Shown piece after piece: positions 8,356 to 17,523 of a stretch of 64,000 bases of DNA. Location of the stretch: NCBI RefSeq assembly GCF_036884255.1, contig NZ_CP145605.1:5270001-5334000 (forward strand), in the 5' to 3' direction. The notes below the pieces were generated by a model. That model was not told where the DNA came from and did no database searches. It saw only the letters and a list, made by a program, of their open reading frames with translations. The first letter of the stretch is position 1; the number at the start of each line of letters is the position of its first letter. This stretch comes from Paenibacillus tundrae (lineage in GTDB: Bacteria; Bacillota; Bacilli; Paenibacillales; Paenibacillaceae). Made by a program: the position numbers and the translations under genes.

Positions 8356-11300
8356 TTAGCGCAGTAGCACCGTTTTAATCTCGTAAGGCTCAAAGGTCAG
8401 TGTGATCTGACCATTGGTGATATCCAATGGCTCCCCAACCTCTTCCAAAGCGTTTGAGAGACAGGCTTGCTCACACCCTTGCGACCATTGCAGAGTTACA
8501 CGTTCCCGTGTACCTGAAGATTCATAGAAACGAAGCACCTGACCGTAACCGTCCTCTGCTGGTTTGACGGTATCCAGCACGACATGATGACTATCCAATT
8601 GGATCCAGCTTCCTCTTGCCGGAAGATGACCTTCACTCTGTTCTGTATACTGGACAGTTGGTTCATGATTCAGTTCGGCTGCTTGACGGACGATGTGTGC
8701 TTGCTGCCAATCTCCTTCATGCGGGTACAGTGAATATGTGAATGTATGCTCTCCAAGGTCAGCTGTTCGGTCAGGCCATTTAGGAGCACGCAGCAGAGAT
8801 AAACGCATCGTACTACCCTGCACGTCATAGCCGTATTTGCAATCATTAAGCAGGCTCACGCCATATCCGTATTCCGATACATCTGCGAAGCGGTGCCCAC
8901 AAACTTCATATTGAGCTTGCTCCCAACTCGTGTTACGGTGGGTCGGCCGTTCCAATGCACCAAACGGAATTTCGAATGTAGCCTTGGACGTTACTACATC
9001 AATTGGGAAGCTCACTTTCAGTAGCTTATGTTCTTCATTCCAGTCCACATGGGTCTCGAAGTCGATCCGAGGTGAATCGTGATAAAAGACAACATCCTGC
9101 GTAATCACCGATTGGTGAATCTTCCATTGGAAGCGCAGCACATCCTTCGTTGTTCCCGCTAGCACCAGCTTTTTCTCCAACAGCTGCACTTCACCAGCGA
9201 CCTGATCTTCATAACGGGTATCAATATCCCAAGCATCCCAGAGTGTCGGACGGTCATGGAAAAAGTGGAATTGGTTGCCTCGTTCACCTGGTTTCAGTAT
9301 CTCTCGCTCTGCACGCTTATCCCATAAACGAGTGATTTCTCCTCGTTCGTTAAAATGTACATGGTAAAACGCCGTTTCCCATGTATCGTCAAAACTCTGT
9401 TGCCCAACATGATTCGTCAGTTCTCGTACATGGGTGTCCCTTGTATTTTCCGGTACCAGCCAGATCGTCTTATATCCAAACGCCGGGATATCTGTCACGA
9501 GAATGGACATGCTGTCCTCTTCCAGATCTAATGGCAAACGCTGACCTTCTCCATCTATGGCATATCGATCAAAGCCATCATGGAATGGAAGACGAACGAG
9601 TGCATTCCGTTTCCACCCGAGACTGTTAAACACAACGTAGGCTGCAGAGCCAGCTGGCCCTTGTGTATCCATTCTCTTCAGCAATGCTGTGATGCCTTGA
9701 TGAAGAGCAGTTGTACCCAGTTCAAATACTTGCCTATATTCCTCATCCGAGGTGACATAAGATTCTGTAATGGCCGAGCCTGGAATAATATCGTGGAATT
9801 GATTCAGCAATATTAGCTTCCAGCCATCATGTAGTGTCGAACGCATCTCAGCTTCCGTGTCTGCGCTCATATCCGGAAAAGCGAGAGTGCTCCATAACTC
9901 GGCTTCACGATACAGCACTTCTGCTTTGCGGTTATTGCGTTTGTTGCGTGCATGGGTCGTATAAGTTCCTCGGTGCAGCTCCAAATACAGGTCGCCATGC
10001 CACTTTGGAAGAACGGGCTGTTCCTGTTCAATTCCAGCAAAAAAGGCTCCGGCTGTGCTATATCGACTTGCAGGCTGGCCTACCATAAGACTCGCCCGAT
10101 CCACGTACTCCAGCATCTCGCGTGTTACCCCGCCACCACCATCACCGTGTCCATATAAGAGCATTTGCTCGGGATGTGCTGCTTTCTCCCGGTATGACTG
10201 CCAGTGATCGTGGATATCCTTCGGCAAGGTGTGTTCATTGACGCCATGATTGAGGTAGGACAAAATCGCTGTTCCGTCTATACCAACCCAGTGAAAGAGA
10301 TCATAGGGGAATACATTCGTGTCGTTCCAGCCCAGCTTCGTAGTCATAAAATAATCGACATTCCCATGCTTCAGGATCTGGGGAAGAGAAGCACAGTATC
10401 CAAACGTATCCGGCAGCCACTCAATATTTGATGTCTTGCCAAACTCCTCCATATAAAAACGTTGACCATATAACATCTGACGAATCAAGGATTCACCGCT
10501 TGGGATGTTCAAATCCGGCTCAACCCACATGCCACCAACTAACTCCCACCGATCCTCCGCAATCCGCTGCTTCACCCGTTCATATAGTTCAGGGTCATGC
10601 TCTTTCAGGAAGGCATACAGCAAAGGCTGACTCTGGGAATAGACATATCCAGGGTATTCATTCATTAGTGCATCCACGGTGGAGAAGGTCCGACTTGTTT
10701 TGCGCACCGTCTCGCGTACAGGCCACAGCCAAGCGATATCAATGTGTGACTGTCCCACCATATGCTCCAGCCCTTCCGCATTACCGCCGATCTGATGAAC
10801 TTGATGCCTCAAGCTCTTCTCAATCTGACGAATGTGATCTCCTTGCATAATCTCTTCATCCGTTAAACCAACGAATTGATCCATGGACTGATACAATGCT
10901 TCCAGCAACCGCACCCGTCGAAAGTCACTCTCCGGCAGCAATGTAGCCGAATCACGTACAATAGTGACCGTGTACATCAGACTACGAACCGCTTCATTCG
11001 GTCTCACCAGCAAGCTGGTAATCGAAGTTATCGGTGGTTGAATAACTGCCTGTTGGTTCAAGGGATCTACAGGTTCAGGGACTGGATCGAACATCTCAAT
11101 TTCCAGTTCAGGTGAGATTCCGACTTGGGACGGATCAAGCGTAACGTAGGTATGATTGCGATCCAGCCCTTGATATGAGCGTCCATTTACCCGTAACAAA
11201 CCTTCTCCTCCAGTTTCAAAGACCAGTCCGTACGGTGCATCCCGCCAAGAGTTAGGAATCTCTATGCGTGTTCTGAAGAAATAGGTTGTTCCCTGCTTGC

Positions 11301-11463
11301 TCGGAAACCGCTCGAAATCCTGCCCTTCCAGATACACACCCTGATCCTTGTAGTCCCCCGGTACATTATAATAAGCGCGGTGAATGTCCCAACTGCGCAA
11401 CTGCAATTGCTCCAGCCACTGCTGTTCGGATAACTCACGAATAAATCGTCTGATACGTTCCAA
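8356..11463 (-). CDS. GH38 alpha-mannosidase, class II long form, 1035 aa
   Basis: Second alpha-mannosidase of the locus, of the Ams1-like type with a ~230-residue N-terminal beta domain before the catalytic domain. GQSHIDIAWLWP gives metal ligands H240 and D242; WLPDTFGY gives the nucleophile D352. The mid and C-terminal domains are the usual GH38 beta domains. No signal peptide. The start is TTG at 11463, eight bases after GAGGAGG; the stop of the GH3 gene lies between the two, indicating coupling. With the other GH38 and GH125 it would trim imported oligomannose. Which linkage each enzyme takes is unknown. Confidence 0.92.
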   Translation of the reverse strand: MERIRRFIRELSEQQWLEQLQLRSWDIHRAYYNVPGDYKDQGVYLEGQDFERFPSKQGTTYFFRTRIEIPNSWRDAPYGLVFETGGEGLLRVNGRSYQGLDRNHTYVTLDPSQVGISPELEIEMFDPVPEPVDPLNQQAVIQPPITSITSLLVRPNEAVRSLMYTVTIVRDSATLLPESDFRRVRLLEALYQSMDQFVGLTDEEIMQGDHIRQIEKSLRHQVHQIGGNAEGLEHMVGQSHIDIAWLWPVRETVRKTSRTFSTVDALMNEYPGYVYSQSQPLLYAFLKEHDPELYERVKQRIAEDRWELVGGMWVEPDLNIPSGESLIRQMLYGQRFYMEEFGKTSNIEWLPDTFGYCASLPQILKHGNVDYFMTTKLGWNDTNVFPYDLFHWVGIDGTAILSYLNHGVNEHTLPKDIHDHWQSYREKAAHPEQMLLYGHGDGGGGVTREMLEYVDRASLMVGQPASRYSTAGAFFAGIEQEQPVLPKWHGDLYLELHRGTYTTHARNKRNNRKAEVLYREAELWSTLAFPDMSADTEAEMRSTLHDGWKLILLNQFHDIIPGSAITESYVTSDEEYRQVFELGTTALHQGITALLKRMDTQGPAGSAAYVVFNSLGWKRNALVRLPFHDGFDRYAIDGEGQRLPLDLEEDSMSILVTDIPAFGYKTIWLVPENTRDTHVRELTNHVGQQSFDDTWETAFYHVHFNERGEITRLWDKRAEREILKPGERGNQFHFFHDRPTLWDAWDIDTRYEDQVAGEVQLLEKKLVLAGTTKDVLRFQWKIHQSVITQDVVFYHDSPRIDFETHVDWNEEHKLLKVSFPIDVVTSKATFEIPFGALERPTHRNTSWEQAQYEVCGHRFADVSEYGYGVSLLNDCKYGYDVQGSTMRLSLLRAPKWPDRTADLGEHTFTYSLYPHEGDWQQAHIVRQAAELNHEPTVQYTEQSEGHLPARGSWIQLDSHHVVLDTVKPAEDGYGQVLRFYESSGTRERVTLQWSQGCEQACLSNALEEVGEPLDITNGQITLTFEPYEIKTVLLR

Positions 11464-11466
11464 GAT

Positions 11467-13785
11467 TTACGCCTCCTCTACGGTCAGCTCGACCATCTGG
11501 GTATCGTTTACGTTGCGACCGATATGAATGTGGAATTGTCCCGCCTCAACAACAGGCTTCAGCTCGCGTCCAATATATTGAAGCTGCTCTGCTCCGATAG
11601 AAAATTCAATATTCCGTGTCTCACCCGGCTCTAAATTCACTTTGACAAACCCCTTGAGTTCCTTCGCGGGCCGGGTGATGGAGCTTACGACATCGGAAAT
11701 GTACAGTTGTACTACCTCAGCTCCTGCACAGCTGCCTGTGTTGGTCACATGCACCGATACAGTGACTGATTCACCCGTAGTCATGGAATTCGCACTAAGC
11801 TTCGGCTCGCTGTATTCAAATGTCGTATAGCTGAGGCCATATCCGAAGGAGTAACGCGGCTGCAGATCCTCTTCTAGATAACGCTTGCCACGAGACCGTT
11901 TACCGTTATAGTAGACTGGTAGTTGACCCACATGCTTGGGGATGGAGATTGTCAAACGGCCTGAAGGATTTACGTCGCCAAACAAAATGTCAGCAATCGC
12001 ATGTCCTCCCTCTTGTCCTGGATACCATGCCTCCAGAATGGCATCGGCATGTTCGTCAACCCACGGTTCTGCGATAGGACGACCATTGATGTAGACCACA
12101 ACCAGTGTTTTTCCAAGTTGATGAATCTCTTGAATAAGTTCCAGTTGTACACCAGCAAGTCCTAAGGTCATGCGATCAATCCCTTCGCCGCACTCCATAT
12201 CGTTCCATGTGTTATCGGACACCTTCGAAGCTCCTGTCTTCAGATCGATCGTACCCTCTCCAAAATCACGGGCACTGGAGCCACCCACGACCATAATGAC
12301 CGTATCTGCCTTACTTGCAACTTCTATAGCCCGCTCGAATCCTTCCCTTGAATTACCTCTAATTCGACAACCTGGTGCATATAGCACTTGCTCTGAGGAC
12401 TGCACAGTCTCAGAACACATGAACTTGCTTCGAATACCGTCCAGTACCGTCTGTACCTTGGACTTCGGTTGGGGCGATGTGTAATCGCCAAGCTGATTGT
12501 ATGCTTGATCCGCATTGGGTCCAATAACGGCAATCCGTCCCACCGTTGCTATAGATAACGGGAGTGTAGCGGCTTCATTTTTGAGTAATACAACCCCCTC
12601 CGCGGCCAATTGACGAGCAAGCTTGATATGCTGCTCATTTCCAATCACTTCAGCCGCTTGATCAGCATCCACATACGGCTGTTCGAATAGCCCTAATCTA
12701 AACTTCAATGCCAGTACACGACGGACAGCCTGATCCAGAACTTGTACTTCAAGCTTATCCTCTGCCACAGCCTGCTCCAGATATTGACCAAACATCTCGC
12801 CTGACATTTCCATATCAATACCCGCCTGAATCGCCTGCACCGATGCTTGCAATCCATCGGATGCAACATCATGCCCACTGGCCAGCATGTTAATGGCACC
12901 GCAATCTGTAATGACCAGACCTTCAAAGCCCCAATCTTTACGCAATACGCCATCGAGTAATTCGTTATTTACCGTACAAGGTATACCATCAATTTCGTTG
13001 TAAGCCGGCATAATAGAGGCTGCACCAGCCTCCACCGCTTTGCGAAAAGGATATAAATCAACTTCCAGCAGCTCACGCCAGCCCATATGTACAGGCCCTG
13101 CATTACGCCCGCCTTCTGAGCTGCCATAACCAACAAAATGCTTCAATGTCGCAGCCACCGCGTCTTCCTGGTCAAGGCTCTCACCCTGAAGCCCCTGCAC
13201 CGAAGCAACGGCCAATTCCCCGATGAGGTACGGATCTTCACCGAAACATTCTTCAGTACGTCCCCAGCGTGGATCACGCACGACATCCAGTACTGGTGAA
13301 TACGTAACTGCACCACCTTGAGCACGAGTCTCTCGTGCCACTGCATGGCACATCTCTCGATACAGATCTACGTTCCAAGTGCTCCCCAGCAGAAGAGGAA
13401 CTGGAAAGACCGTTCCATCAATCGCCATGTGCCCATGCGAGCATTCTTCACCGATGAGGATGGGAATGCCCAGTCTAGAATGCTCTATAGCATAACGTTG
13501 GATGAGATTAACCGCCTCTGCCCCTTCTCTCGCAGATAACCCGTTCTCTAGCGTAACGCCAGTCCATGGGTCTGCCCGAAGTGCACCATAGAGGGAGCCG
13601 ATGCCCCCCTGTTCTACTTGCTGCTTGAAGGAATCACTCAGCGTGATGTTACCCTCGTTATTCGTATAGGTCTGCCAACCGAAGGGTTGAACTAGCTGCC
13701 CGATCTTTTCCTCAATCGTCATTAGACTCAGCAAGTTCTCCACCCGTTCAGCCACCGATTTACTGGCGTCCTTATAAATCATCAT
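11467..13785 (-). CDS. GH3 beta-glycosidase, about 772 aa
   Basis: Full-length GH3 enzyme: N-terminal TIM barrel with GEECSHG, DPRWGR, KHFVGYG and the nucleophile in LVITDCG (D294 from the chosen start), then the alpha/beta sandwich domain and a C-terminal Fn3-like domain ending in HIGRNVND. Predicted cytoplasmic. A TTG 15 bp upstream is possible, but GGAGAG spaced seven bases from the ATG favours 13785. The GH3 family covers beta-glucosidases, xylosidases and N-acetylglucosaminidases. The architecture is glucosidase/xylosidase-like, so its job in an oligomannose pathway is unclear; removal of a terminal beta-linked residue is only a guess. Confidence 0.9.
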   Translation of the reverse strand: MMIYKDASKSVAERVENLLSLMTIEEKIGQLVQPFGWQTYTNNEGNITLSDSFKQQVEQGGIGSLYGALRADPWTGVTLENGLSAREGAEAVNLIQRYAIEHSRLGIPILIGEECSHGHMAIDGTVFPVPLLLGSTWNVDLYREMCHAVARETRAQGGAVTYSPVLDVVRDPRWGRTEECFGEDPYLIGELAVASVQGLQGESLDQEDAVAATLKHFVGYGSSEGGRNAGPVHMGWRELLEVDLYPFRKAVEAGAASIMPAYNEIDGIPCTVNNELLDGVLRKDWGFEGLVITDCGAINMLASGHDVASDGLQASVQAIQAGIDMEMSGEMFGQYLEQAVAEDKLEVQVLDQAVRRVLALKFRLGLFEQPYVDADQAAEVIGNEQHIKLARQLAAEGVVLLKNEAATLPLSIATVGRIAVIGPNADQAYNQLGDYTSPQPKSKVQTVLDGIRSKFMCSETVQSSEQVLYAPGCRIRGNSREGFERAIEVASKADTVIMVVGGSSARDFGEGTIDLKTGASKVSDNTWNDMECGEGIDRMTLGLAGVQLELIQEIHQLGKTLVVVYINGRPIAEPWVDEHADAILEAWYPGQEGGHAIADILFGDVNPSGRLTISIPKHVGQLPVYYNGKRSRGKRYLEEDLQPRYSFGYGLSYTTFEYSEPKLSANSMTTGESVTVSVHVTNTGSCAGAEVVQLYISDVVSSITRPAKELKGFVKVNLEPGETRNIEFSIGAEQLQYIGRELKPVVEAGQFHIHIGRNVNDTQMVELTVEEA

Positions 13786-13818
13786 CCTGCATCTCTCCAA
13801 TCCTATCGAGTGATTCGG

Positions 13819-14739
13819 TTATTCTTTGACTGCTCCCACTGTCAATCCTTGCACGAAATAACGCTGGAAGAACGGATAAGCGAATATAATCGGCAATGTT
13901 GCGAGCACAACCATCGCCATCCGGGACGTATCCTGTGGAATGGACTGCATCGCTGCCAGACTCATTGAACTGTTGGCCGAGTTTTGCTGGATAAACTGGA
14001 TGCTTGATTCAATTCGCATCAGCATCGATTGCAGAGGAACCAGATTAGGGTTATCGATGTACAAGAGCGCATTAAACCAATCGTTCCAGTAACCGAGTGT
14101 ACTAAACAGTCCAATGGTCGCAAGACCTGGCAAGGACAACGGAATCACGATTTTCATAAATGTATAAAATTCGCCTGCACCATCAATTCTTGCTGACTCA
14201 ATAACGGCATCCGGCACACTCGTAGAGTAGAATGTACGCAGAATCATAATGTAGAAGGCGTTCATCGCAAGCGGCAGTATGAGTGCCCATACGGTATCCT
14301 TTAGTCCAAGCAATTGGGATACAACCATATAGGTCGGGATCATCCCGCCGTTAAACAACATCGTCAGAATCGCAAAAATGGAGAAGAATCTCCGATAACG
14401 GAAGCTCTTGCGTGAGATTGCATAAGCATACAGAGACATCAGAATTAGACTGATGATCGTACCAAGCACGGTCACCAAAATAGTCACACCATAAGCACGT
14501 AGCAATGTGTCGCCACTCTGCCAGACAAACTGATAGGCCGCTAGGCTCCACTCTGCAGGAATCAGTCGGTACCCGTCACGAGCCAGCACCTTCTCGTCCG
14601 TAAACGAGATAATTACGACAAAAATAAACGGAAATACACACATCAGAGCGAATAGACCGGCAATGAGGTTCATTATCACATTCCAGCCACTGGATACATG
14701 GTGGAAGTCGCGTTTTTTTACAAGTTGAGCTTGAGCCAT
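13819..14739 (-). CDS. CUT1 ABC transporter permease (LplC/YtcP-like), 306 aa
   Basis: Six predicted membrane segments and the EAA-loop signature (ESARIDGAGEF), which contacts the ATPase, identify a carbohydrate uptake permease of the MalG side. AAAGGAG precedes the start. It sits between the partner permease and the GH3 gene, 24 bp after the former. The locus has no ATPase gene; CUT1 systems of Firmicutes commonly share an MsmX-type ATPase encoded elsewhere. The substrate is inferred from the neighbouring mannosidases to be released N-glycan. Confidence 0.92.
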   Translation of the reverse strand: MAQAQLVKKRDFHHVSSGWNVIMNLIAGLFALMCVFPFIFVVIISFTDEKVLARDGYRLIPAEWSLAAYQFVWQSGDTLLRAYGVTILVTVLGTIISLILMSLYAYAISRKSFRYRRFFSIFAILTMLFNGGMIPTYMVVSQLLGLKDTVWALILPLAMNAFYIMILRTFYSTSVPDAVIESARIDGAGEFYTFMKIVIPLSLPGLATIGLFSTLGYWNDWFNALLYIDNPNLVPLQSMLMRIESSIQFIQQNSANSSMSLAAMQSIPQDTSRMAMVVLATLPIIFAYPFFQRYFVQGLTVGAVKE

Positions 14740-14763
14740 AATGGTTCACTCCTTTCCCGTGTT

Positions 14764-15693
14764 CTAGAATAAACTGCTATCTTTATCAATTTTGCGAACG
14801 ACATAGTTGGAGATGATTACAAGCACAAAGCCCACAACGGACTGATATAATCCCGCTGCTGTACTCATTCCAATCTCTCCGCTTGTTTTCAAGCCACGAT
14901 AGACATACGTATCAATAACGTTCGTAACCGAGAAGAGCGTACCCGAGTCCCTGGGCACCTGATAGAACAGTCCAAAGTCGGCATAGAAGATGCGGCCTAC
15001 GGCCAGCAAGGTCATAATGGTAATGATCGGTGACAGCAATGGGATCGTAATGTTGCGAATCTGCTGCCATTTGTTCGCTCCATCAATCATGGCTGCTTCA
15101 TACAGCGAACGATCAATCCCCAGAATAGATGCCAGATACACGATGCTGTTGTAACCAATGGTTTTCCATAATGCGACGAAGATCAGAATATACGGCCAAT
15201 ACTTAGCTTCGGAGTACCACTGAATCGGCTCCATTCCAAACCAGCCAATAATCTGATTCAACATCCCTCGATCCATGCTCAGGAAGCTGAAGACGAAGTA
15301 ACCAACGATAACCCAGGACAAAAAGTAGGGAAGAAACATCCCTGTTTGATATAACTTCGCCAGCCGTTTATTAACGAGCTCCGAGAGTGAAATGGCTAGC
15401 CCTACTGCAAAAACCAGTCCTAAAAAAATAATGGCGATATTATAAAAGAGGGTATTTCGCGTAATCAGCCATGCGTCATTCGTGCTGAATAGAAATTTGA
15501 AATTGTCCCAGCCTACCCATTCACTCTTCATCAGACTTGCCCAGAAGCCTTCGCGACTGACTCGATATTCCTTGAAAGCAGCCACCGTGCCCACGAGTGG
15601 AAGATAAGAGAAGAAGAAAAACCAGATGGCACCAGGCAGCACCATGAACAGCATGACTCGGTTTTTAATCAGATTTTTCAAAAATGTAGTCAT
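14764..15693 (-). CDS. CUT1 ABC transporter permease (LplB/YteP-like), 309 aa
   Basis: Inner-membrane permease with about six hydrophobic segments and the EAA-loop EAAMIDGANKWQQIRNITIP. The N-terminal hydrophobic motif PGAIWFFFFSYLPLVG is typical of the LplB/YteP subgroup, which handles oligosaccharides. GGAGG lies nine bases before the start. It is separated from the binding-protein gene by an intrinsic terminator, a layout expected to give less permease than binding protein. Confidence 0.92.
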   Translation of the reverse strand: MTTFLKNLIKNRVMLFMVLPGAIWFFFFSYLPLVGTVAAFKEYRVSREGFWASLMKSEWVGWDNFKFLFSTNDAWLITRNTLFYNIAIIFLGLVFAVGLAISLSELVNKRLAKLYQTGMFLPYFLSWVIVGYFVFSFLSMDRGMLNQIIGWFGMEPIQWYSEAKYWPYILIFVALWKTIGYNSIVYLASILGIDRSLYEAAMIDGANKWQQIRNITIPLLSPIITIMTLLAVGRIFYADFGLFYQVPRDSGTLFSVTNVIDTYVYRGLKTSGEIGMSTAAGLYQSVVGFVLVIISNYVVRKIDKDSSLF

Positions 15694-15721
15694 TGTGGAT
15701 ATCCTCCTTCAAGCTCTGAAT

Positions 15722-15759
15722 AAAAAAAGATCGGACGCGATATGCAGCCGCCCGATCCT
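15722..15759 (-). terminator. Intrinsic terminator between binding-protein and permease genes
   Basis: On the minus strand GGATCGGGCG pairs with CGCGTCCGATC and is followed by seven T residues. It lies inside what is otherwise one operon, so partial read-through would set a high ratio of binding protein to permease. Confidence 0.8.
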
Positions 15760-15771
15760 TACGAATTACGC

Positions 15772-17244
15772 TTACTTGTTTTCCGCTCTCCAGGCGTCCA
15801 GTTGGCTTTGGGCTTCAGCCATTACTTTCTCCAGTCCGGCTTGATTGAATTTCTCAATCACTTGATCCAGATTGGTTGCCGGGTCTAGTGTACCTGTCAT
15901 CAAAGCTGCCCAATATTGCTCTTTCACGTTCTGTACTGCCGTAAGTTCAGCAGATACATTGCTTGCATCAAAGTTGAAGCTGAGGATTGGAGAATTCACA
16001 CCTTCAGCATTAAACTTTTTGAACTCATCCCATTTGTTGTCCGGGTCATTGCTGTTCAGATACAGCAGCATGTTATTCCCGAGGGAGTATGAAGGCATAT
16101 CGTAGTTTTTCGATTCAGGCAAGTTCTCCATGTGGGTGTCATCTACTTTTTTGTAATGCGTGCCCTCGATTCCAGAGTCAACCATGTTGCGAAGAACCGG
16201 ATCTGTATTCAAAAGGTTCAAGAATTCCATCGCTTTCTCTGGATATTCCGAGTTCGCTGAGATTGCCATAATCGATCCTTGTACCGATGTATTCGTAATA
16301 ATTGCATCACTTGCTGGTGTGGAAACGACAGGATATCCATAACTTGCAGACCATTGGTTATCTGCCATTGGTTGTGTCTGTGCACGATCAAGGAACCAGT
16401 TGCCGGATGTCGTGAGATCGTTCGTTGATCCCGTCGTTGCAGCTTCTGGAGACACATAACCTGCCTTATAGTATTTATTCATGGTAGTAAGTGCTTCTTT
16501 CATCTCAGGTGTTTCTAAGACATTCACGATTTTGTAGTCTGTCGTGTCCAATTTGACTGCCATTGGAAGGTTCTGGATGACATAGTCATATGGCACATAA
16601 GGGACGTAGTTCTTATCCATAGCAAACGGTGTAACACTTGGCTCATTTTCCTTGATCGTTTTGAGCAGAGGCTCTAAACTGTCTAATGTTCGAATACCGG
16701 AGATATCCAGCTTGTATTTATCTAGTAAGGTCTGATTGAAACGCCATACCTCTTGCTGTGGCAACTCTTTGTTGGCTGGAATGCCGTAATTGTGTCCATC
16801 TACCTTGGAACCACTAAGGAATGCCGGATCGATTGTATCCATCAGCTCTTTGCCGTATTCAGGAAGCAGCTCATCTAGCTCCATGAACGCACCTTTTCTC
16901 GCATTTAGGACATAATCGAATCCTCCAGAAGCAGTAAACAGAATATCCATTGGTTCACCAGACGCTACGTTAACCTGCATTTTCTGCGGATAATCACCCC
17001 AGTCAACCATCTTCATTGTCACTGTGGCATTAATCTTCTCTTTGGTGTACTTGCTAACTTCCTCCATAACTTTATTAACATCCTTTTGCGGTGTACCAAT
17101 GGTGTACCAGATCAACTCGACCGAGTCATCTCCCGCTCCTCCGGATTCTGAGGCCTCTTTGCTCCCCCCGCATGCACTAAGAACAAGCGTAACAGCCATT
17201 AACAATGCAAGAACGAGTGAGAAACGTTTTTTTGATTTACTCAT
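15772..17244 (-). CDS. Extracellular solute-binding lipoprotein (LplA/YtcQ-like), 490 aa
   Basis: N-terminal signal peptide with lipobox VLSAC (lipidated C25), then a large family-1 type sugar-binding fold rich in aromatic residues. It should capture an oligosaccharide at the cell surface and deliver it to the two following permeases. GGGAGGG precedes the ATG. First gene of the transport operon and directly downstream of the two-component genes. Substrate inferred: high-mannose glycan released by the GH85 enzyme. Confidence 0.92.
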   Translation of the reverse strand: MSKSKKRFSLVLALLMAVTLVLSACGGSKEASESGGAGDDSVELIWYTIGTPQKDVNKVMEEVSKYTKEKINATVTMKMVDWGDYPQKMQVNVASGEPMDILFTASGGFDYVLNARKGAFMELDELLPEYGKELMDTIDPAFLSGSKVDGHNYGIPANKELPQQEVWRFNQTLLDKYKLDISGIRTLDSLEPLLKTIKENEPSVTPFAMDKNYVPYVPYDYVIQNLPMAVKLDTTDYKIVNVLETPEMKEALTTMNKYYKAGYVSPEAATTGSTNDLTTSGNWFLDRAQTQPMADNQWSASYGYPVVSTPASDAIITNTSVQGSIMAISANSEYPEKAMEFLNLLNTDPVLRNMVDSGIEGTHYKKVDDTHMENLPESKNYDMPSYSLGNNMLLYLNSNDPDNKWDEFKKFNAEGVNSPILSFNFDASNVSAELTAVQNVKEQYWAALMTGTLDPATNLDQVIEKFNQAGLEKVMAEAQSQLDAWRAENK

Positions 17245-17309
17245 TTTTATGACCCTCCCTTTTCGTGTTCCCTTCAGCGTTACAAACTAACTACATTAAC
17301 CTTATCGAA

Positions 17310-17323
17310 TGAAAGCATTTACA
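17310..17323. promoter_or_regulatory. cre-like site upstream of the transport operon
   Basis: TGAAAGCATTTACA differs from the CcpA consensus TGWNANCGNTNWCA at one base (G to A in the central CG). It lies about 65 bp before the start of the solute-binding protein gene, consistent with catabolite repression. A copy of the TCTTTAATTT motif discussed under 20953-20985 lies just upstream on the minus strand (about 17354-17365). Confidence 0.4.
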
Positions 17324-17415
17324 AAAAGAAGATAAACTTAAGGTTTCGAGGTACAAATTAAAGAGAAACAGATCATATCATTCAATTTTTCCTCATTTTA
17401 ATAAAACGCTTACAC

Positions 17416-17486
17416 AAAAGAGACATGCCAGGTAACATAGGGCACCTCATTCTTTTCATGCCACTGTTTATCTGAATGTCTCTTTT
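17416..17486 (-). terminator. Possible terminator or leader hairpin after the response regulator
   Basis: AAAAGAGACAT (17416-17426) and its exact complement ATGTCTCTTTT (17476-17486) form an 11-bp stem with a 49-nt loop. On the minus strand the 3' arm ends CTCTTTTGTGT. It lies between the response-regulator stop and the transport operon, so it may end the kinase/regulator mRNA. The long loop makes this uncertain. Confidence 0.45.
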
Positions 17487-17523
17487 ATTCTGTCACTTCG
17501 CAGCTTAATTCTCTAATTCTGCA

